Below the pieces are notes generated by a model. The model made no database searches. It saw nothing but the letters and a program-made list of their open reading frames with translations, and was not told the origin of the DNA. Below, in pieces: positions 25,526-32,351 of a stretch of DNA of 49,980 nt (its first letter is position 1; every line of letters begins with the position of its first letter). The stretch covers positions 1 through 49,980 of the forward strand of contig JARSSO010000050.1 of assembly GCA_029624765.1 (NCBI GenBank), in the 5' to 3' direction. The position numbers and the translations under genes are program-made. This stretch comes from Candidatus Contendibacter sp. (GTDB lineage: Bacteria > Pseudomonadota > Gammaproteobacteria > Competibacterales > Competibacteraceae).

Positions 25526-25765
25526 TCACTTCATGGCTTGCCCCAGCAGTTCATTGGCGAGGGCCAGAATCTCCTTGCTCGCCAGACTGCCGGGGTCGTC
25601 TTCCAATACCGTGCTACCGTTCGCCGCGCTCTCGGCGAAAGCGACCCACTGCCCGACGTGCGTTGCCAGCACCGGAATGGCGTAGCCCGCCAGCGCCGCC
25701 GCGACGTGAACAGCCAGGGTGGTTTTGCCCACGCCGCCCTTCTGATTCAGGAACGCCAGGATCAT
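25526..25765 (-). pseudogene. ParA/ParF-type ATPase with a large internal in-frame deletion
   Basis: Only 79 residues remain where ParF-like proteins have about 205. Residues 1-26 are the normal N-terminus with the deviant Walker A KGGVGKTTLAVHVAAALA. The sequence then jumps to the normal C-terminus: YAIPVLATHVGQWVAFAESA, GSTVLEDDPGSLASKEILALANEL. About 120-130 central residues, including Walker B and the switch regions, are missing without a frameshift. It cannot be a working partition ATPase. It may still be translated, and it may affect ParG. Start and stop are both normal. Confidence 0.8.
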
Positions 25766-25847
25766 CGGATTTCCGTATTTGTAATTTCACGATTCATCGT
25801 AGAATCGGATTTCCCCAAGGTCAACCCAGAGTCGCTAAAATCCAGCG
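25766..25847. promoter_or_regulatory. Divergent spacer with repeated ATCGGATTTCC
   Basis: ATCGGATTTCC occurs at 25764-25774 and AATCGGATTTCC at 25803-25814, about 40 bases apart. The spacer separates the leftward parA remnant from the rightward gene at 25848. ParG-type repressors bind repeated short motifs in such places, so these may be operator or former centromere sites. Confidence 0.4.
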
Positions 25848-26120
25848 ATGGAAACTCATCCTCCCTACCAAGCCGGCGCCACCGCTGCCCCGGAACCTGA
25901 CCCAACCACCGATGACCTGGTGGCGCTGGCCCACGCCAACCACCAGGGCAATCCCTACGAGACCGGGGAACAGTTGCTTACCCGGCTGCCGGGACGGTTG
26001 CGCGCCCTGGCCGACCAGGTGCTGGGTGGCAAGATGAACGCCGGGGAGGTGGACTATGCCCTGGCCGTGCTGATCGACAGCATCGAGAACGCGCCGGCGG
26101 TTGCCCGGAAGATGCATTGA
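25848..26120 (+). CDS. Hypothetical protein, paralogue of the gene at 28990
   Basis: A 90-residue helical protein. The core TTDDLVALAHANHQGNPYET, then LLTRLPGRLRALADQVLGG and YALAVLIDSIENA, aligns along its whole length with the protein at 28990-29280 (TTDRLVALARSHRAGEEYPT, LLGNLPKVLHALCDHLL, RLASLIDAIEG). No known domain was recognised. The stop overlaps the TTG start of the Sel1 lipoprotein gene, suggesting coupling. The two paralogues flank the nuclease block, so a local duplication is likely. Confidence 0.65.
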   Translation: METHPPYQAGATAAPEPDPTTDDLVALAHANHQGNPYETGEQLLTRLPGRLRALADQVLGGKMNAGEVDYALAVLIDSIENAPAVARKMH

Positions 26121-26659
26121 ACACCCACCGCCTCGTCGCCCTCCTGCTCACCCTCACCCTCGCCGGTTGCGGGCAGCGGGATGAGTCCATCCCGCCCGCC
26201 CTGGCCGAACTCCACCAGCGGGCCGCCCGTGGGGACGCCGCCGCCCAACTGGACCTGGGGCTACGCTACGTCACCGGCAAGGGGATTCCGTCCGACGAAC
26301 GGGCCGCGTTGCGCTGGATCGGGAAAGCCGCTGCTCAAGGCAACGCCGCCGCCCAATTTGAACTGGGCAGCTACCACACCCTGGAACCACACCGGGACTA
26401 CGAGCGGGCGGGCGATCTGCTCCGGCAATCCGCCCTTCAGGGCTTCGCTCCGGCGCAAACCAGCCTGGCGCTGCTGTACCTGACCGGCGCCGGCGTGCCC
26501 GTGGATCGGATCGAGGCCTACGCCTGGCTCGGTCTGGCCGCCGAACAGGGCGAACGGGATGCGTTGGAGTTGCAGCCCGGCCTCCAGGCCGAATTGAGCG
26601 ACGCGGAGTTACAGCAAGCGCGGCAACGGGCGCAACAGTACCGCCAGGGGTCGTTGTAA
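26117..26659 (+). CDS. Sel1-repeat lipoprotein
   Basis: A 180-residue lipoprotein. The lipobox LTLAGC gives Cys18 after a short signal peptide. Three to four Sel1-like repeats follow: ALAELHQRAARGDAAAQLDLG, ALRWIGKAAAQGNAAAQFELG, LLRQSALQGFAPAQTSLALLYL and AYAWLGLAAEQGERDA. Sel1 repeats mediate protein contacts, often in the envelope. The start is a TTG overlapping the previous stop (TTGA), which is unusual but gives the correct signal sequence. A role in envelope stress or toxin tolerance is possible. There is no specific partner nearby. Confidence 0.8.
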   Translation: MNTHRLVALLLTLTLAGCGQRDESIPPALAELHQRAARGDAAAQLDLGLRYVTGKGIPSDERAALRWIGKAAAQGNAAAQFELGSYHTLEPHRDYERAGDLLRQSALQGFAPAQTSLALLYLTGAGVPVDRIEAYAWLGLAAEQGERDALELQPGLQAELSDAELQQARQRAQQYRQGSL

Positions 26660-26662
26660 CGG

Positions 26663-27109
26663 TTACCGCCCCGACTGGGCCGCTCGCAGCACTTGTGCCA
26701 GTTTTTGCGGTTCGTCGGTCCCCAGCCGCAGCCGTTCCCCCGAGGTCAGGGTGATTTCCACCGCCTCCCAGCCCGACACGTTGTACAGCCAGCCGCGCGG
26801 GGTGCGGTGGATGCCCCAGCCGTACAGCCAGGAATTACGCACCGGCTGCACGTCCACGATCTCGGCCAGCAGGACGCGCTTCCGAATCAGGCCGACGCCG
26901 AAGCGAAACAGCAGGTGGGCGGCGTCGATCTCGACGGTCAGGGCGTAAAACAGCACCAGAAACACGGCCATCAGCGCCGGCCCGATCACGGTGATCAACA
27001 TCACGCCGGTCAGCCCCCCCACGCCGGCAGCCAGCACCGCCACCAGCAGCAGGGGCGCCACGATCGCGGTGGCGAACTGGGTATGGCGATAGCGGAGCGG
27101 CGGGCGCAT
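26663..27109 (-). CDS. Membrane protein with PH-like (bPH) domain
   Basis: A 148-residue protein. Two hydrophobic helices lie at ~14-35 (IVAPLLLVAVLAAGVGGL) and ~38-60 (VMLITVIGPALMAVFLVLFY). A bacterial PH-like domain follows: VEIDAAHLLFRFG, RVLLAEIVDVQPV, SWLYGWGIHRTPRGWLYNV and SGERLRLGTDEPQKLAQVL. This pattern is common in small membrane proteins of unknown function. The ATG at 27109 is preferred over the TTG at 27127. It converges with the Sel1 gene with a 3-bp gap. Confidence 0.75.
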   Translation of the reverse strand: MRPPLRYRHTQFATAIVAPLLLVAVLAAGVGGLTGVMLITVIGPALMAVFLVLFYALTVEIDAAHLLFRFGVGLIRKRVLLAEIVDVQPVRNSWLYGWGIHRTPRGWLYNVSGWEAVEITLTSGERLRLGTDEPQKLAQVLRAAQSGR

Positions 27110-27144
27110 CGGGATGGCCTCGATCAAGGTCGGAGTCGGGTTTT

Positions 27145-27157
27145 GCTACAGTGTAGC
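27145..27157. promoter_or_regulatory. Palindrome GCTACAGTGTAGC in a divergent spacer
   Basis: A perfect 13-bp palindrome (6-bp arms, central G) lies between the divergent genes at 27109 and 27184. TACAGT within it could serve as a -10 hexamer for the rightward nuclease gene, so it may be an operator. There is no further support. Confidence 0.3.
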
Positions 27158-27183
27158 CCCTTCATCCCGACCGGATCGCCGCC

Positions 27184-28266
27184 ATGGCTCGACGCCCCCG
27201 CTCCCGTACCGCCCGCGCCTTCCCCAAAACCCTGACCGGTATCCTGGCCTCCATCGTCCTGGCTGTGCTCGCCGCCTTGGGCATCAAGACCGACTGGTTT
27301 CACGGGAAACCGTCCGCCCCGCCCACGGAACGCCCGGCCGCCGCGCGCACCACGGCCCCGCCCGGCGACCTGCCCCGCACCCCCGGCACCTTCACCGCCG
27401 CCAAGCGGGCGCTGTACGAGCAGGTGTACGCCGATCACCGGGTCACGTTTTACTGCGGCTGCCGGTACGATGCCGACCGCCGGATCGACTTGGCGAGCTG
27501 CGGCTTGGAATCCCTGGCCGACAAGCCCAGGGCGCAACGGATCGAAGCCGAGCACATTTTTCCCGCCGCGCAGTTCGGCAACTTCCGCCCCTGCTGGCGC
27601 AACCCCGGCGACTTTCCCGAGTGCGTCAAAGGCAGCGGCAAGACCGTATCGGGCCGCGAGTGTTGCCAGAAGGTCGATACCGTGTTCGAGGCCGCCCACA
27701 ACGACCTGTTCAACCTGGTGCCGGCGGTGGGCGAGGTGAACGGCAAACGGAGTGATTTCAACTGGGGCATGATCCCCGGCGAGAAGCGGGAATTCGGGGC
27801 CTGCAACTTCGAGGTGGATTCCAGCATCCGCCGGGCGGAACCGCCAGAAAACATCATGGGCGACATCGCCCGCGTGATGTTCTACATGGCCGACACGTAT
27901 GGGTTCACCCTGTCCCGGCAGGATCAGCAGTTGTTCACCGCCTGGAGCCGGCAGGACCCGCCAGACGCCTGGGAGATCGAGCGCGCCCGCCGCATCAAGG
28001 CGATCCAGGGCCGGGGCAATCGCTTCGTGGAAGACTACGCGGCGCTGTTCGGCCAGGCCGCGCCGGTGGCGACGACTCCCGCGCCAGCGGTTCCCGCGCC
28101 CGCGCCGGTGGCCGCGAATCCCTCCGGCTGGACCTGTGGCGCGAAGACCACATGCGGGCAAATGGCCTCGTGCGAAGAGGCCAAGTTCCACCTCACCCAG
28201 TGCGGGTTGAAGGGCCTGGACCGCGACGGCGACGGGGTACCGTGCGCGTCGCTGTGTCGGCCATAA
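27184..28266 (+). CDS. Membrane-anchored EndA-type endonuclease fused to Excalibur domain
   Basis: A 360-residue protein. An N-terminal anchor (~14-32, LTGILASIVLAVLAALGI) is followed by an endonuclease I domain at ~75-280: FYCGCRYD, RIEAEHIFPAAQFG with the catalytic His, and then FNWGMIPGE, GACNFEVD and MGDIARVMFYMADTYGF. A Pro/Ala linker leads to an Excalibur domain (~318-360) with SCEEAKFHLTQCG and DRDGDGVPC. EndA enzymes cut DNA in the periplasm or outside the cell. Excalibur domains bind calcium. It may degrade incoming or environmental DNA. The start lies 57 bp after a divergent palindrome. Confidence 0.88.
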   Translation: MARRPRSRTARAFPKTLTGILASIVLAVLAALGIKTDWFHGKPSAPPTERPAAARTTAPPGDLPRTPGTFTAAKRALYEQVYADHRVTFYCGCRYDADRRIDLASCGLESLADKPRAQRIEAEHIFPAAQFGNFRPCWRNPGDFPECVKGSGKTVSGRECCQKVDTVFEAAHNDLFNLVPAVGEVNGKRSDFNWGMIPGEKREFGACNFEVDSSIRRAEPPENIMGDIARVMFYMADTYGFTLSRQDQQLFTAWSRQDPPDAWEIERARRIKAIQGRGNRFVEDYAALFGQAAPVATTPAPAVPAPAPVAANPSGWTCGAKTTCGQMASCEEAKFHLTQCGLKGLDRDGDGVPCASLCRP

Positions 28267-28277
28267 AGGAGTCCCCG

Positions 28278-28973
28278 ATGCTCCCTCCGCCCCCGCCCGT
28301 CCTCCTGATCCTCGGCACGGACGCCGCTGGCAAGGATTACGTCGCCGAGTTCCTGAACCGCCGCTGGCGAGCGGCCGGCCATCGCGTCGAGAAGCGCGCC
28401 GGCGGGTTCGCGGCGCCGGTCGCCGATGCCCGCTCCAGCAGCGAGCGCAAGGGGCGCTGGGGCCGATTTCGAGAGCGAGCCTTCCTGGGCCTGTTCCCGC
28501 TGCTGCGCTCGCTGCTACCCGCCGTGGCCCGGCTGCTCCTGGCGCGCGACCGGCGCCGCTTTCGGCCGTCGGTCGTTCCGCTGGTGGTGGTCAGCCACAC
28601 CGCGCTGCGGTTGCTGGCGCTGGTTCTGGGTCAGCAGCGGGAGGGGTTGGCCGCCCTCGCTCGCCGCCCGGCGCTGGAACGCGCCTTGCGCGCGGCGCTG
28701 CCGCCCGGAACGACGGTCGTGGTGCTCGACGTCGCTCCCGCCACCCGCCGCCGGCGGATCGCCGCCCGGATTCGCTCCGGCACCGTCGATCCTTTCGACC
28801 GCTACATGCTCGCCGACCCGGACCGCGCCGAGCGCATCGAGCATTGTCTGGTGGAACTGGCGACCCGCTACCTGAATGCGGCCATCATCGGGAACGATGA
28901 CTTGGACGATGTGGCACTCGAACGGGAACTCGCCCGCGCGCTCGGCCGGACCGCGCCGTTCCTCCCACCTTGA
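28278..28973 (+). CDS. P-loop protein, kinase-like
   Basis: A 231-residue protein starting MLPPPPPVLLILGTDAAGKD, a Walker A motif whose usual Ser/Thr is Asp (GTDAAGKD). The rest (VVVSHTALRLLALVLG, TTVVVLDVAPATRRRRIAARI, then DRYMLADPDRAERIEHCL) matches the general layout of thymidylate or nucleoside kinase-like proteins, with an Arg-rich lid (RRRRIAARIRSG). AAGGAG lies eight bases before the ATG. It follows the nuclease by 11 bp on the same strand. A nucleotide kinase is the best guess, but substrate and activity are unknown, and the Asp substitution might impair catalysis. Confidence 0.6.
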   Translation: MLPPPPPVLLILGTDAAGKDYVAEFLNRRWRAAGHRVEKRAGGFAAPVADARSSSERKGRWGRFRERAFLGLFPLLRSLLPAVARLLLARDRRRFRPSVVPLVVVSHTALRLLALVLGQQREGLAALARRPALERALRAALPPGTTVVVLDVAPATRRRRIAARIRSGTVDPFDRYMLADPDRAERIEHCLVELATRYLNAAIIGNDDLDDVALERELARALGRTAPFLPP

Positions 28974-28989
28974 ATCCCGAGTGGCCGCC

Positions 28990-29280
28990 ATGCCCGACGA
29001 AACCCACCTCGCTCCGCATCGCCCCACGCTCGACGACCTCGACCCCGAGAGCGCCACCACCGACCGGCTGGTCGCGCTGGCGCGTAGTCACCGCGCGGGC
29101 GAGGAATACCCCACCGCCGAGGTCCTGCTCGGCAACCTGCCGAAGGTTCTACACGCCCTGTGTGATCACCTGCTGTCGGGTGAGGCCACCACCTTGGACG
29201 TGGCCTACCGGTTGGCGTCCCTGATTGACGCCATCGAGGGCTGCCAGGGCAACCCCATACCGACTCGCCGGACGCACTGA
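28990..29280 (+). CDS. Hypothetical protein, paralogue of the gene at 25848
   Basis: A 96-residue helical protein starting MPDETHLAPHRPTLDDLD. Its core aligns with the 90-residue protein at 25848-26120 over the LVALA, LLxxLP and LxxLIDxIE segments. It begins 16 bp after the P-loop gene and is probably the last gene of a unit that starts with the nuclease. No domain was recognised. Confidence 0.65.
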   Translation: MPDETHLAPHRPTLDDLDPESATTDRLVALARSHRAGEEYPTAEVLLGNLPKVLHALCDHLLSGEATTLDVAYRLASLIDAIEGCQGNPIPTRRTH

Positions 29281-29362
29281 CCCCGCCGTGCGGTGGGGAC
29301 AACGGGGGCTGGTCATGGGGCCGGGCCGGACACCCAGCTTATTCGGGTTGTCTATAATCCGG

Positions 29363-29902
29363 TTATTTAGCCGGTTGTTTGAAGTCAGTAGGATACTTGT
29401 ATTTCACAGGATCACCTTGACTTTGATCGACTCCCATCAAACTGATAACCGGACGCCGATTGCCCCATAAGTATCCTGTTTTTCCGCCAAAAATAATGCG
29501 GCCTAACTGGTACATGAATGTCTTTCCCTGGTCGCCCGCCGCTGCGTTACAGCCTTTCAAATAAATCGTTGTCTCCGGCTTGACATAGCGACCGAGCGTC
29601 CCCGTTCCGAGTTTTTTCAAATTTTCAGCGCCAATTAGCTCTCGTCCGAATTTGAAATAACCTGGCTTCCCGTGTCCCCAAATGTGGATTTCGCGAATAA
29701 ACGGCGCCACCTCCGTCAAGCGGGCCTGCTTCTTGACTTCATCCGCAAGTTCCTTTTCCAAATATGCTTTGAAAGCGTGAAAATCCAAGATAGGCAGTGC
29801 TAGAGTCTTACCTGCGGTCATTCTCCGCGTGGCCATATCCTTTAGCAGGGCTTCTGCCGGATCGTCCGGTTTTTCAGGGTAAAAATCGAGCGTGCCAGAC
29901 AT
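29363..29902 (-). CDS. DUF4347-like protein with caspase-like His/Cys pattern
   Basis: A 179-residue protein. The centre reads REIHIWGHGKPGYFKFG, then LGRYVKPETTIYLKGCNAAAG, which fits the DUF4347 pattern (I-H-x-x-x-H-G ... L-x-G-C-N). The His-Gly and Cys match the catalytic dyad arrangement of clan CD (caspase-like) peptidases. DUF4347 usually forms part of large secreted proteins; here it stands alone with an N-terminal helical region. No signal peptide is seen. AAGGAG precedes the ATG at 29902. It is AT-richer than its neighbours. A peptidase or effector role is plausible but unproven. Confidence 0.6.
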   Translation of the reverse strand: MSGTLDFYPEKPDDPAEALLKDMATRRMTAGKTLALPILDFHAFKAYLEKELADEVKKQARLTEVAPFIREIHIWGHGKPGYFKFGRELIGAENLKKLGTGTLGRYVKPETTIYLKGCNAAAGDQGKTFMYQLGRIIFGGKTGYLWGNRRPVISLMGVDQSQGDPVKYKYPTDFKQPAK

Positions 29903-30315
29903 GGTCCTCATCTCCTTGGGGTCCCCACCGAGCCTGACGTGGCCTGATCGTCGGTTCGGCGCTTTGTTATCTTGCTTTCACAACAGCAAGGTCGCCGTTA
30001 CGAACCATTAGGTTTGCAACCCTCACGCCAACCGCACCGCTTCGGTGTATTCCCCAAAATTCGGATCGCTTCAACTGGCTAGCTGGGCGCGTGCAATGAG
30101 ACGGCTGTACATCTCGCGTACCCCCTCCACATTCCCCGACCCCATCCCTTCAAGTCGGGCTGCTCGCGGCCGCCGTCACTTTCGACAGCAGGCCCAGGGA
30201 AGCGGCGGCAGCGCTGGGGAAAGGGGGAACGGCGGGAGGATATGGATAGCGGCGCAGTTGCGGTGGCGCTCTTATTAGGAGAGCAATATTTGCCAGTAAT
30301 TGCCATAGTTAAAAT

Positions 30316-30349
30316 GGGTCATTTTGGCTCATAAGGGTCAAAATGACCC
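30316..30349. promoter_or_regulatory. Inverted repeat GGGTCATTTTG / CAAAATGACCC
   Basis: GGGTCATTTTG (30316-30326) and CAAAATGACCC (30339-30349) are perfect 11-bp inverted arms with a 12-base spacer. No T-run follows, so an operator is more likely than a terminator. It lies 260-290 bp upstream of the M15-like gene and within an AT-rich stretch. Confidence 0.5.
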
Positions 30350-30434
30350 TACAAAAATAGGGCTAAAATAACCATAAGAAAATAGTATGGAATATTTTTA
30401 ATTGAAACAATAGCTTGTTTAAACGGCATTAATA

Positions 30435-30539
30435 ATGCTTGAAAGCCGCTTGAAGAAAACAATCGAACAACTGACCGATGGCGCTAGTTCAATTCAGCAA
30501 GTATTTGATTTTTTAGAGGCTAGAACCGCCAATCCTTAA
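30435..30539 (+). CDS. Possible 34-residue peptide
   Basis: An ATG frame encoding MLESRLKKTIEQLTDGASS, a phenylalanine-containing helix and EARTANP. The peptide is amphipathic and protein-like, but there is no clear Shine-Dalgarno. It could be a small regulator or a leader of the peptidase gene. Confidence 0.3.
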   Translation: MLESRLKKTIEQLTDGASSIQQVFDFLEARTANP

Positions 30540-30609
30540 GAGTATAAGTATTTGATGTTTATTGCTCGTAACGAAATAGCGCCACTGGTTGCTACGCGGA
30601 GAAAATTGT

Positions 30610-31134
30610 ATGGCAGATATTGTTGCTCCAAAGTACCCAACCGAAGTCGAAATGATTAGCTTGCTACGCTCGCTTCTCCCAAGGGCATTTCCCGTGCTTA
30701 GGAATCGTGGGAAAGATATGAATCCTTGGGGAGTTAGCCGTCCTGTAAGCGACCCCAAGCGGGGTGGCCATTTCGGAGGCATGAAGGATGGAAAGCTCGT
30801 CAAGGCCAAAGCCGCTGATGTCTACCTCAATGCCAGTAATCCATACGAAAAGAAACTAGGCGATGCCCTGTTCAAGACATTCCTCAAATACCGCCTATCG
30901 CTGGGTATCAGTTTCATCGTATGGAACGGGCAGAAATCAAATCCAGATGGAACCATCAGAAGGTACGTTCCGCCCAAAAATACCCCGACATGGCGACATG
31001 AAGATCATCTGCACATCGAATTCAACCCCAAAACGGGGGATCGCGATCAATCCGACCTCTTATTGGTCATTATTGATGAAATCAAAATGGCTATAGGCGA
31101 ACCAATCCAGGAGTATCCATACGCTCGACCCTGA
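30610..31134 (+). CDS. M15/LAS-type metallopeptidase-like protein
   Basis: A 174-residue protein. WRHEDHLHIEFNP near residue ~134 resembles the last zinc-binding segment (H-x-D-H-x-H) of LAS/M15-M74 peptidoglycan peptidases. Upstream NPWGVSRPVSDPKRGGHFGG and KAADVYL could supply the first His and Asp ligands. Such enzymes cut peptide cross-links in cell walls. There is no signal peptide, so export would need lysis or a secretion system. The gene is AT-rich. Start ATG 30610 follows GGAG by about seven bases. Confidence 0.65.
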   Translation: MADIVAPKYPTEVEMISLLRSLLPRAFPVLRNRGKDMNPWGVSRPVSDPKRGGHFGGMKDGKLVKAKAADVYLNASNPYEKKLGDALFKTFLKYRLSLGISFIVWNGQKSNPDGTIRRYVPPKNTPTWRHEDHLHIEFNPKTGDRDQSDLLLVIIDEIKMAIGEPIQEYPYARP

Positions 31135-31196
31135 CGGAGCGCCTGTTCGACGTGATCCCGCGCGGAGAAAGCCCACCGCCGCGCCGGACGCCCCGC

Positions 31197-31385
31197 ACGT
31201 CTGTTCGTCTGTTCTATGCGGCGCTGCGTCCGGAGCCGCCGCGTCTGACGCACTGAACCGTGGGGCGTCCCTCTCGCTCGGCCTGCCACGTTCCCGTCCC
31301 GTGGTCACCCTGGCGGTGGCGTAGCCGCCGCCTTTGAGGGTTCGGGCGCCAGCGCCGGCTCCCGGGCGCGGGGGCGTAGCCGCCG
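31197..31385. repeat. GC-rich repeat modules shared with 39041-39156
   Basis: Bases 31217-31245 (starting TGCGGCGCTGCGTCCGG) match 39128-39156 with one difference. GGCGTAGCCGCCGCCT at 31318-31333 is identical at 39041-39056, and a 14-base version occurs again at 31372-31385. The modules are in opposite order in the two places. The region encodes no supported protein. They look like a dispersed non-coding repeat of this replicon. Confidence 0.6.
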
Positions 31386-31445
31386 CGTCCCGCGCGGTGT
31401 GGCGTCGGGCCGGGGCGCTATCGCCCGACGGTCACGGTCGTAGCG

Positions 31446-31655
31446 TTATTCCCGGTGGTGTCGCAAGTGAAAGACCCATTCCCGAATCCGCTGCACTTCC
31501 TCCTGCAAGGCGCGGACGGTCTCCAGTTCGCGCTCGGCTTTCATGGCCAGGTCGTGGGCCGGGTTGCGGGTTTCGTGTTCCCATTCCGCCTCCCGGTCGT
31601 ACAGTTCGGCCAGGCGGGCGTCGAGCCGCGCGGCCAGGGTATCCAGCTCGGTCAT
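31446..31655 (-). CDS. Small coiled-coil protein, phage-like module
   Basis: A 69-residue, highly charged helical protein (LAARLDARLAELYDREAEW, then LETVRALQEEVQRIREWVF) with continuous heptads, probably a dimeric coiled coil. The ATG at 31655 is preceded by GGGGAG. It is the last gene in a run of small leftward phage-like genes. No function is known. Confidence 0.65.
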   Translation of the reverse strand: MTELDTLAARLDARLAELYDREAEWEHETRNPAHDLAMKAERELETVRALQEEVQRIREWVFHLRHHRE

Positions 31656-31690
31656 GGTGGGTTCTCCCCGTGGATCGGATGCTCGGCAGA

Positions 31691-32011
31691 TTAATGGACG
31701 GTCGCCCGCCGCTCGGGCGGGAACGCCGGGGCAAAGCGGCCTCTACGAAAGTCGGCCATCAGGCGCACGACGCTTTGGAATTCGTAATCGGCCACCTCTC
31801 GGCACACTTCGCCGGTAACCTCCAGAATCAGCGCCACGTCGTCGGGGCTGAACCCGTCGTACCGGCCGGACTCGAAGAGGAAGCTCCAGCCGGGTCGGTT
31901 TCCAAGGGTGTATGTCTCGTAGCACACGCCGCGTTCCCCGGCGTCGCACACGCCGGTTGTCCGCTGGGCGATGACCCGGCTACCGACCGCCAGGTTTAGT
32001 GATTCGCTCAT
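31691..32011 (-). CDS. Conserved small phage/plasmid protein
   Basis: A 106-residue protein with a beta-rich N-terminus (NLAVGSRVIAQRTTGVCD) and the segment RGVCYETYTLGNRPGWSFLFESGRYDGFS, then VALILEVTGEV and EFQSVVRLMADFRRGRF. This overall pattern recurs in phage and plasmid early regions, but I know no function for it. GAGGAACCC precedes the ATG. A GC-rich hairpin (32033-32050) lies between it and the Cro-like gene upstream. Confidence 0.65.
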   Translation of the reverse strand: MSESLNLAVGSRVIAQRTTGVCDAGERGVCYETYTLGNRPGWSFLFESGRYDGFSPDDVALILEVTGEVCREVADYEFQSVVRLMADFRRGRFAPAFPPERRATVH

Positions 32012-32032
32012 GTTCGGGTTCCTCTCGGTTTG

Positions 32033-32050
32033 GCCCCGGCGGGCCGGGGC
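32033..32050. repeat. Intergenic hairpin, 8-bp stem
   Basis: GCCCCGGC (32033-32040) and GCCGGGGC (32043-32050) form a perfect stem with a two-base loop. It is one of a set of GC-rich palindromes placed between genes of the leftward phage-like operon. Confidence 0.6.
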
Positions 32051-32063
32051 GTGGGATGGAGTT

Positions 32064-32300
32064 TCAAAGCGGGTTGCCGCGCGACTCGGCGGCGGGTGGC
32101 CTCCACAGGTCCGGGCGCAAGCGGTGGCGCGGCAGCGCGCCGACCGTGGCGCGCTCGATGCGGAGCGCCAGTTCGGGACCGGCGCGCTTCTGGCCGTAGC
32201 AAATGTTGCGAAGATGGCAGAGCGAGGTTCCGGCCGCGTGGGCGATGGCGCTCAGCTCGGTTCCGCTTCTGCCAGCAAGGAAATCGCGGGCGTCGTTCAT
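32064..32300 (-). CDS. Cro/YdaS-type helix-turn-helix repressor
   Basis: A 78-residue DNA-binding protein. TELSAIAHAAGTSLCHLRNI is the helix-turn-helix. GQKRAGPELALRIERATVGA and RHRLRPDLW match the YdaS/Cro signature, which usually ends in LRPDxW. It diverges from the repressor-like gene at 32352, with a shared 51-bp spacer holding a perfect palindrome. This is the layout of a phage immunity switch. It probably controls the leftward early operon. Confidence 0.8.
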   Translation of the reverse strand: MNDARDFLAGRSGTELSAIAHAAGTSLCHLRNICYGQKRAGPELALRIERATVGALPRHRLRPDLWRPPAAESRGNPL

Positions 32301-32320
32301 CAGCTTAACCTCAAGGGTGC

Positions 32321-32340
32321 AAGGCAAGGGGCGTTGCCTT
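32321..32340. promoter_or_regulatory. Operator palindrome in the divergent Cro/CI-like spacer
   Basis: AAGGCAA (32321-32327) and TTGCCTT (32334-32340) are perfect 7-bp arms with a 6-bp spacer. The site lies between the divergent regulator genes (starts at 32300 and 32352), so both proteins could compete for it. A partial half-site, TCAAGGGTGC, precedes it. Confidence 0.65.
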
Positions 32341-32351
32341 ACCATAAAACA

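Larger units (their letters stand above)
29903..30609. other. 700-base interval without a firm gene
   Basis: 29903-30290 is GC-rich with no supported gene; a + frame at 30045-30278 has no recognisable product. From 30290 the DNA turns abruptly AT-rich and contains an 11-bp inverted repeat (30316-30349) and a 34-codon frame (30435-30539). The sharp change near 30290 looks like the left edge of an acquired segment that carries the peptidase gene at 30610. Confidence 0.5.

Noticed and set aside
30045..30278. Frame of 77 codons on the + strand and its minus-strand counterpart
   Set aside because: No start signal or recognisable domain on either strand; GC-rich non-coding composition.
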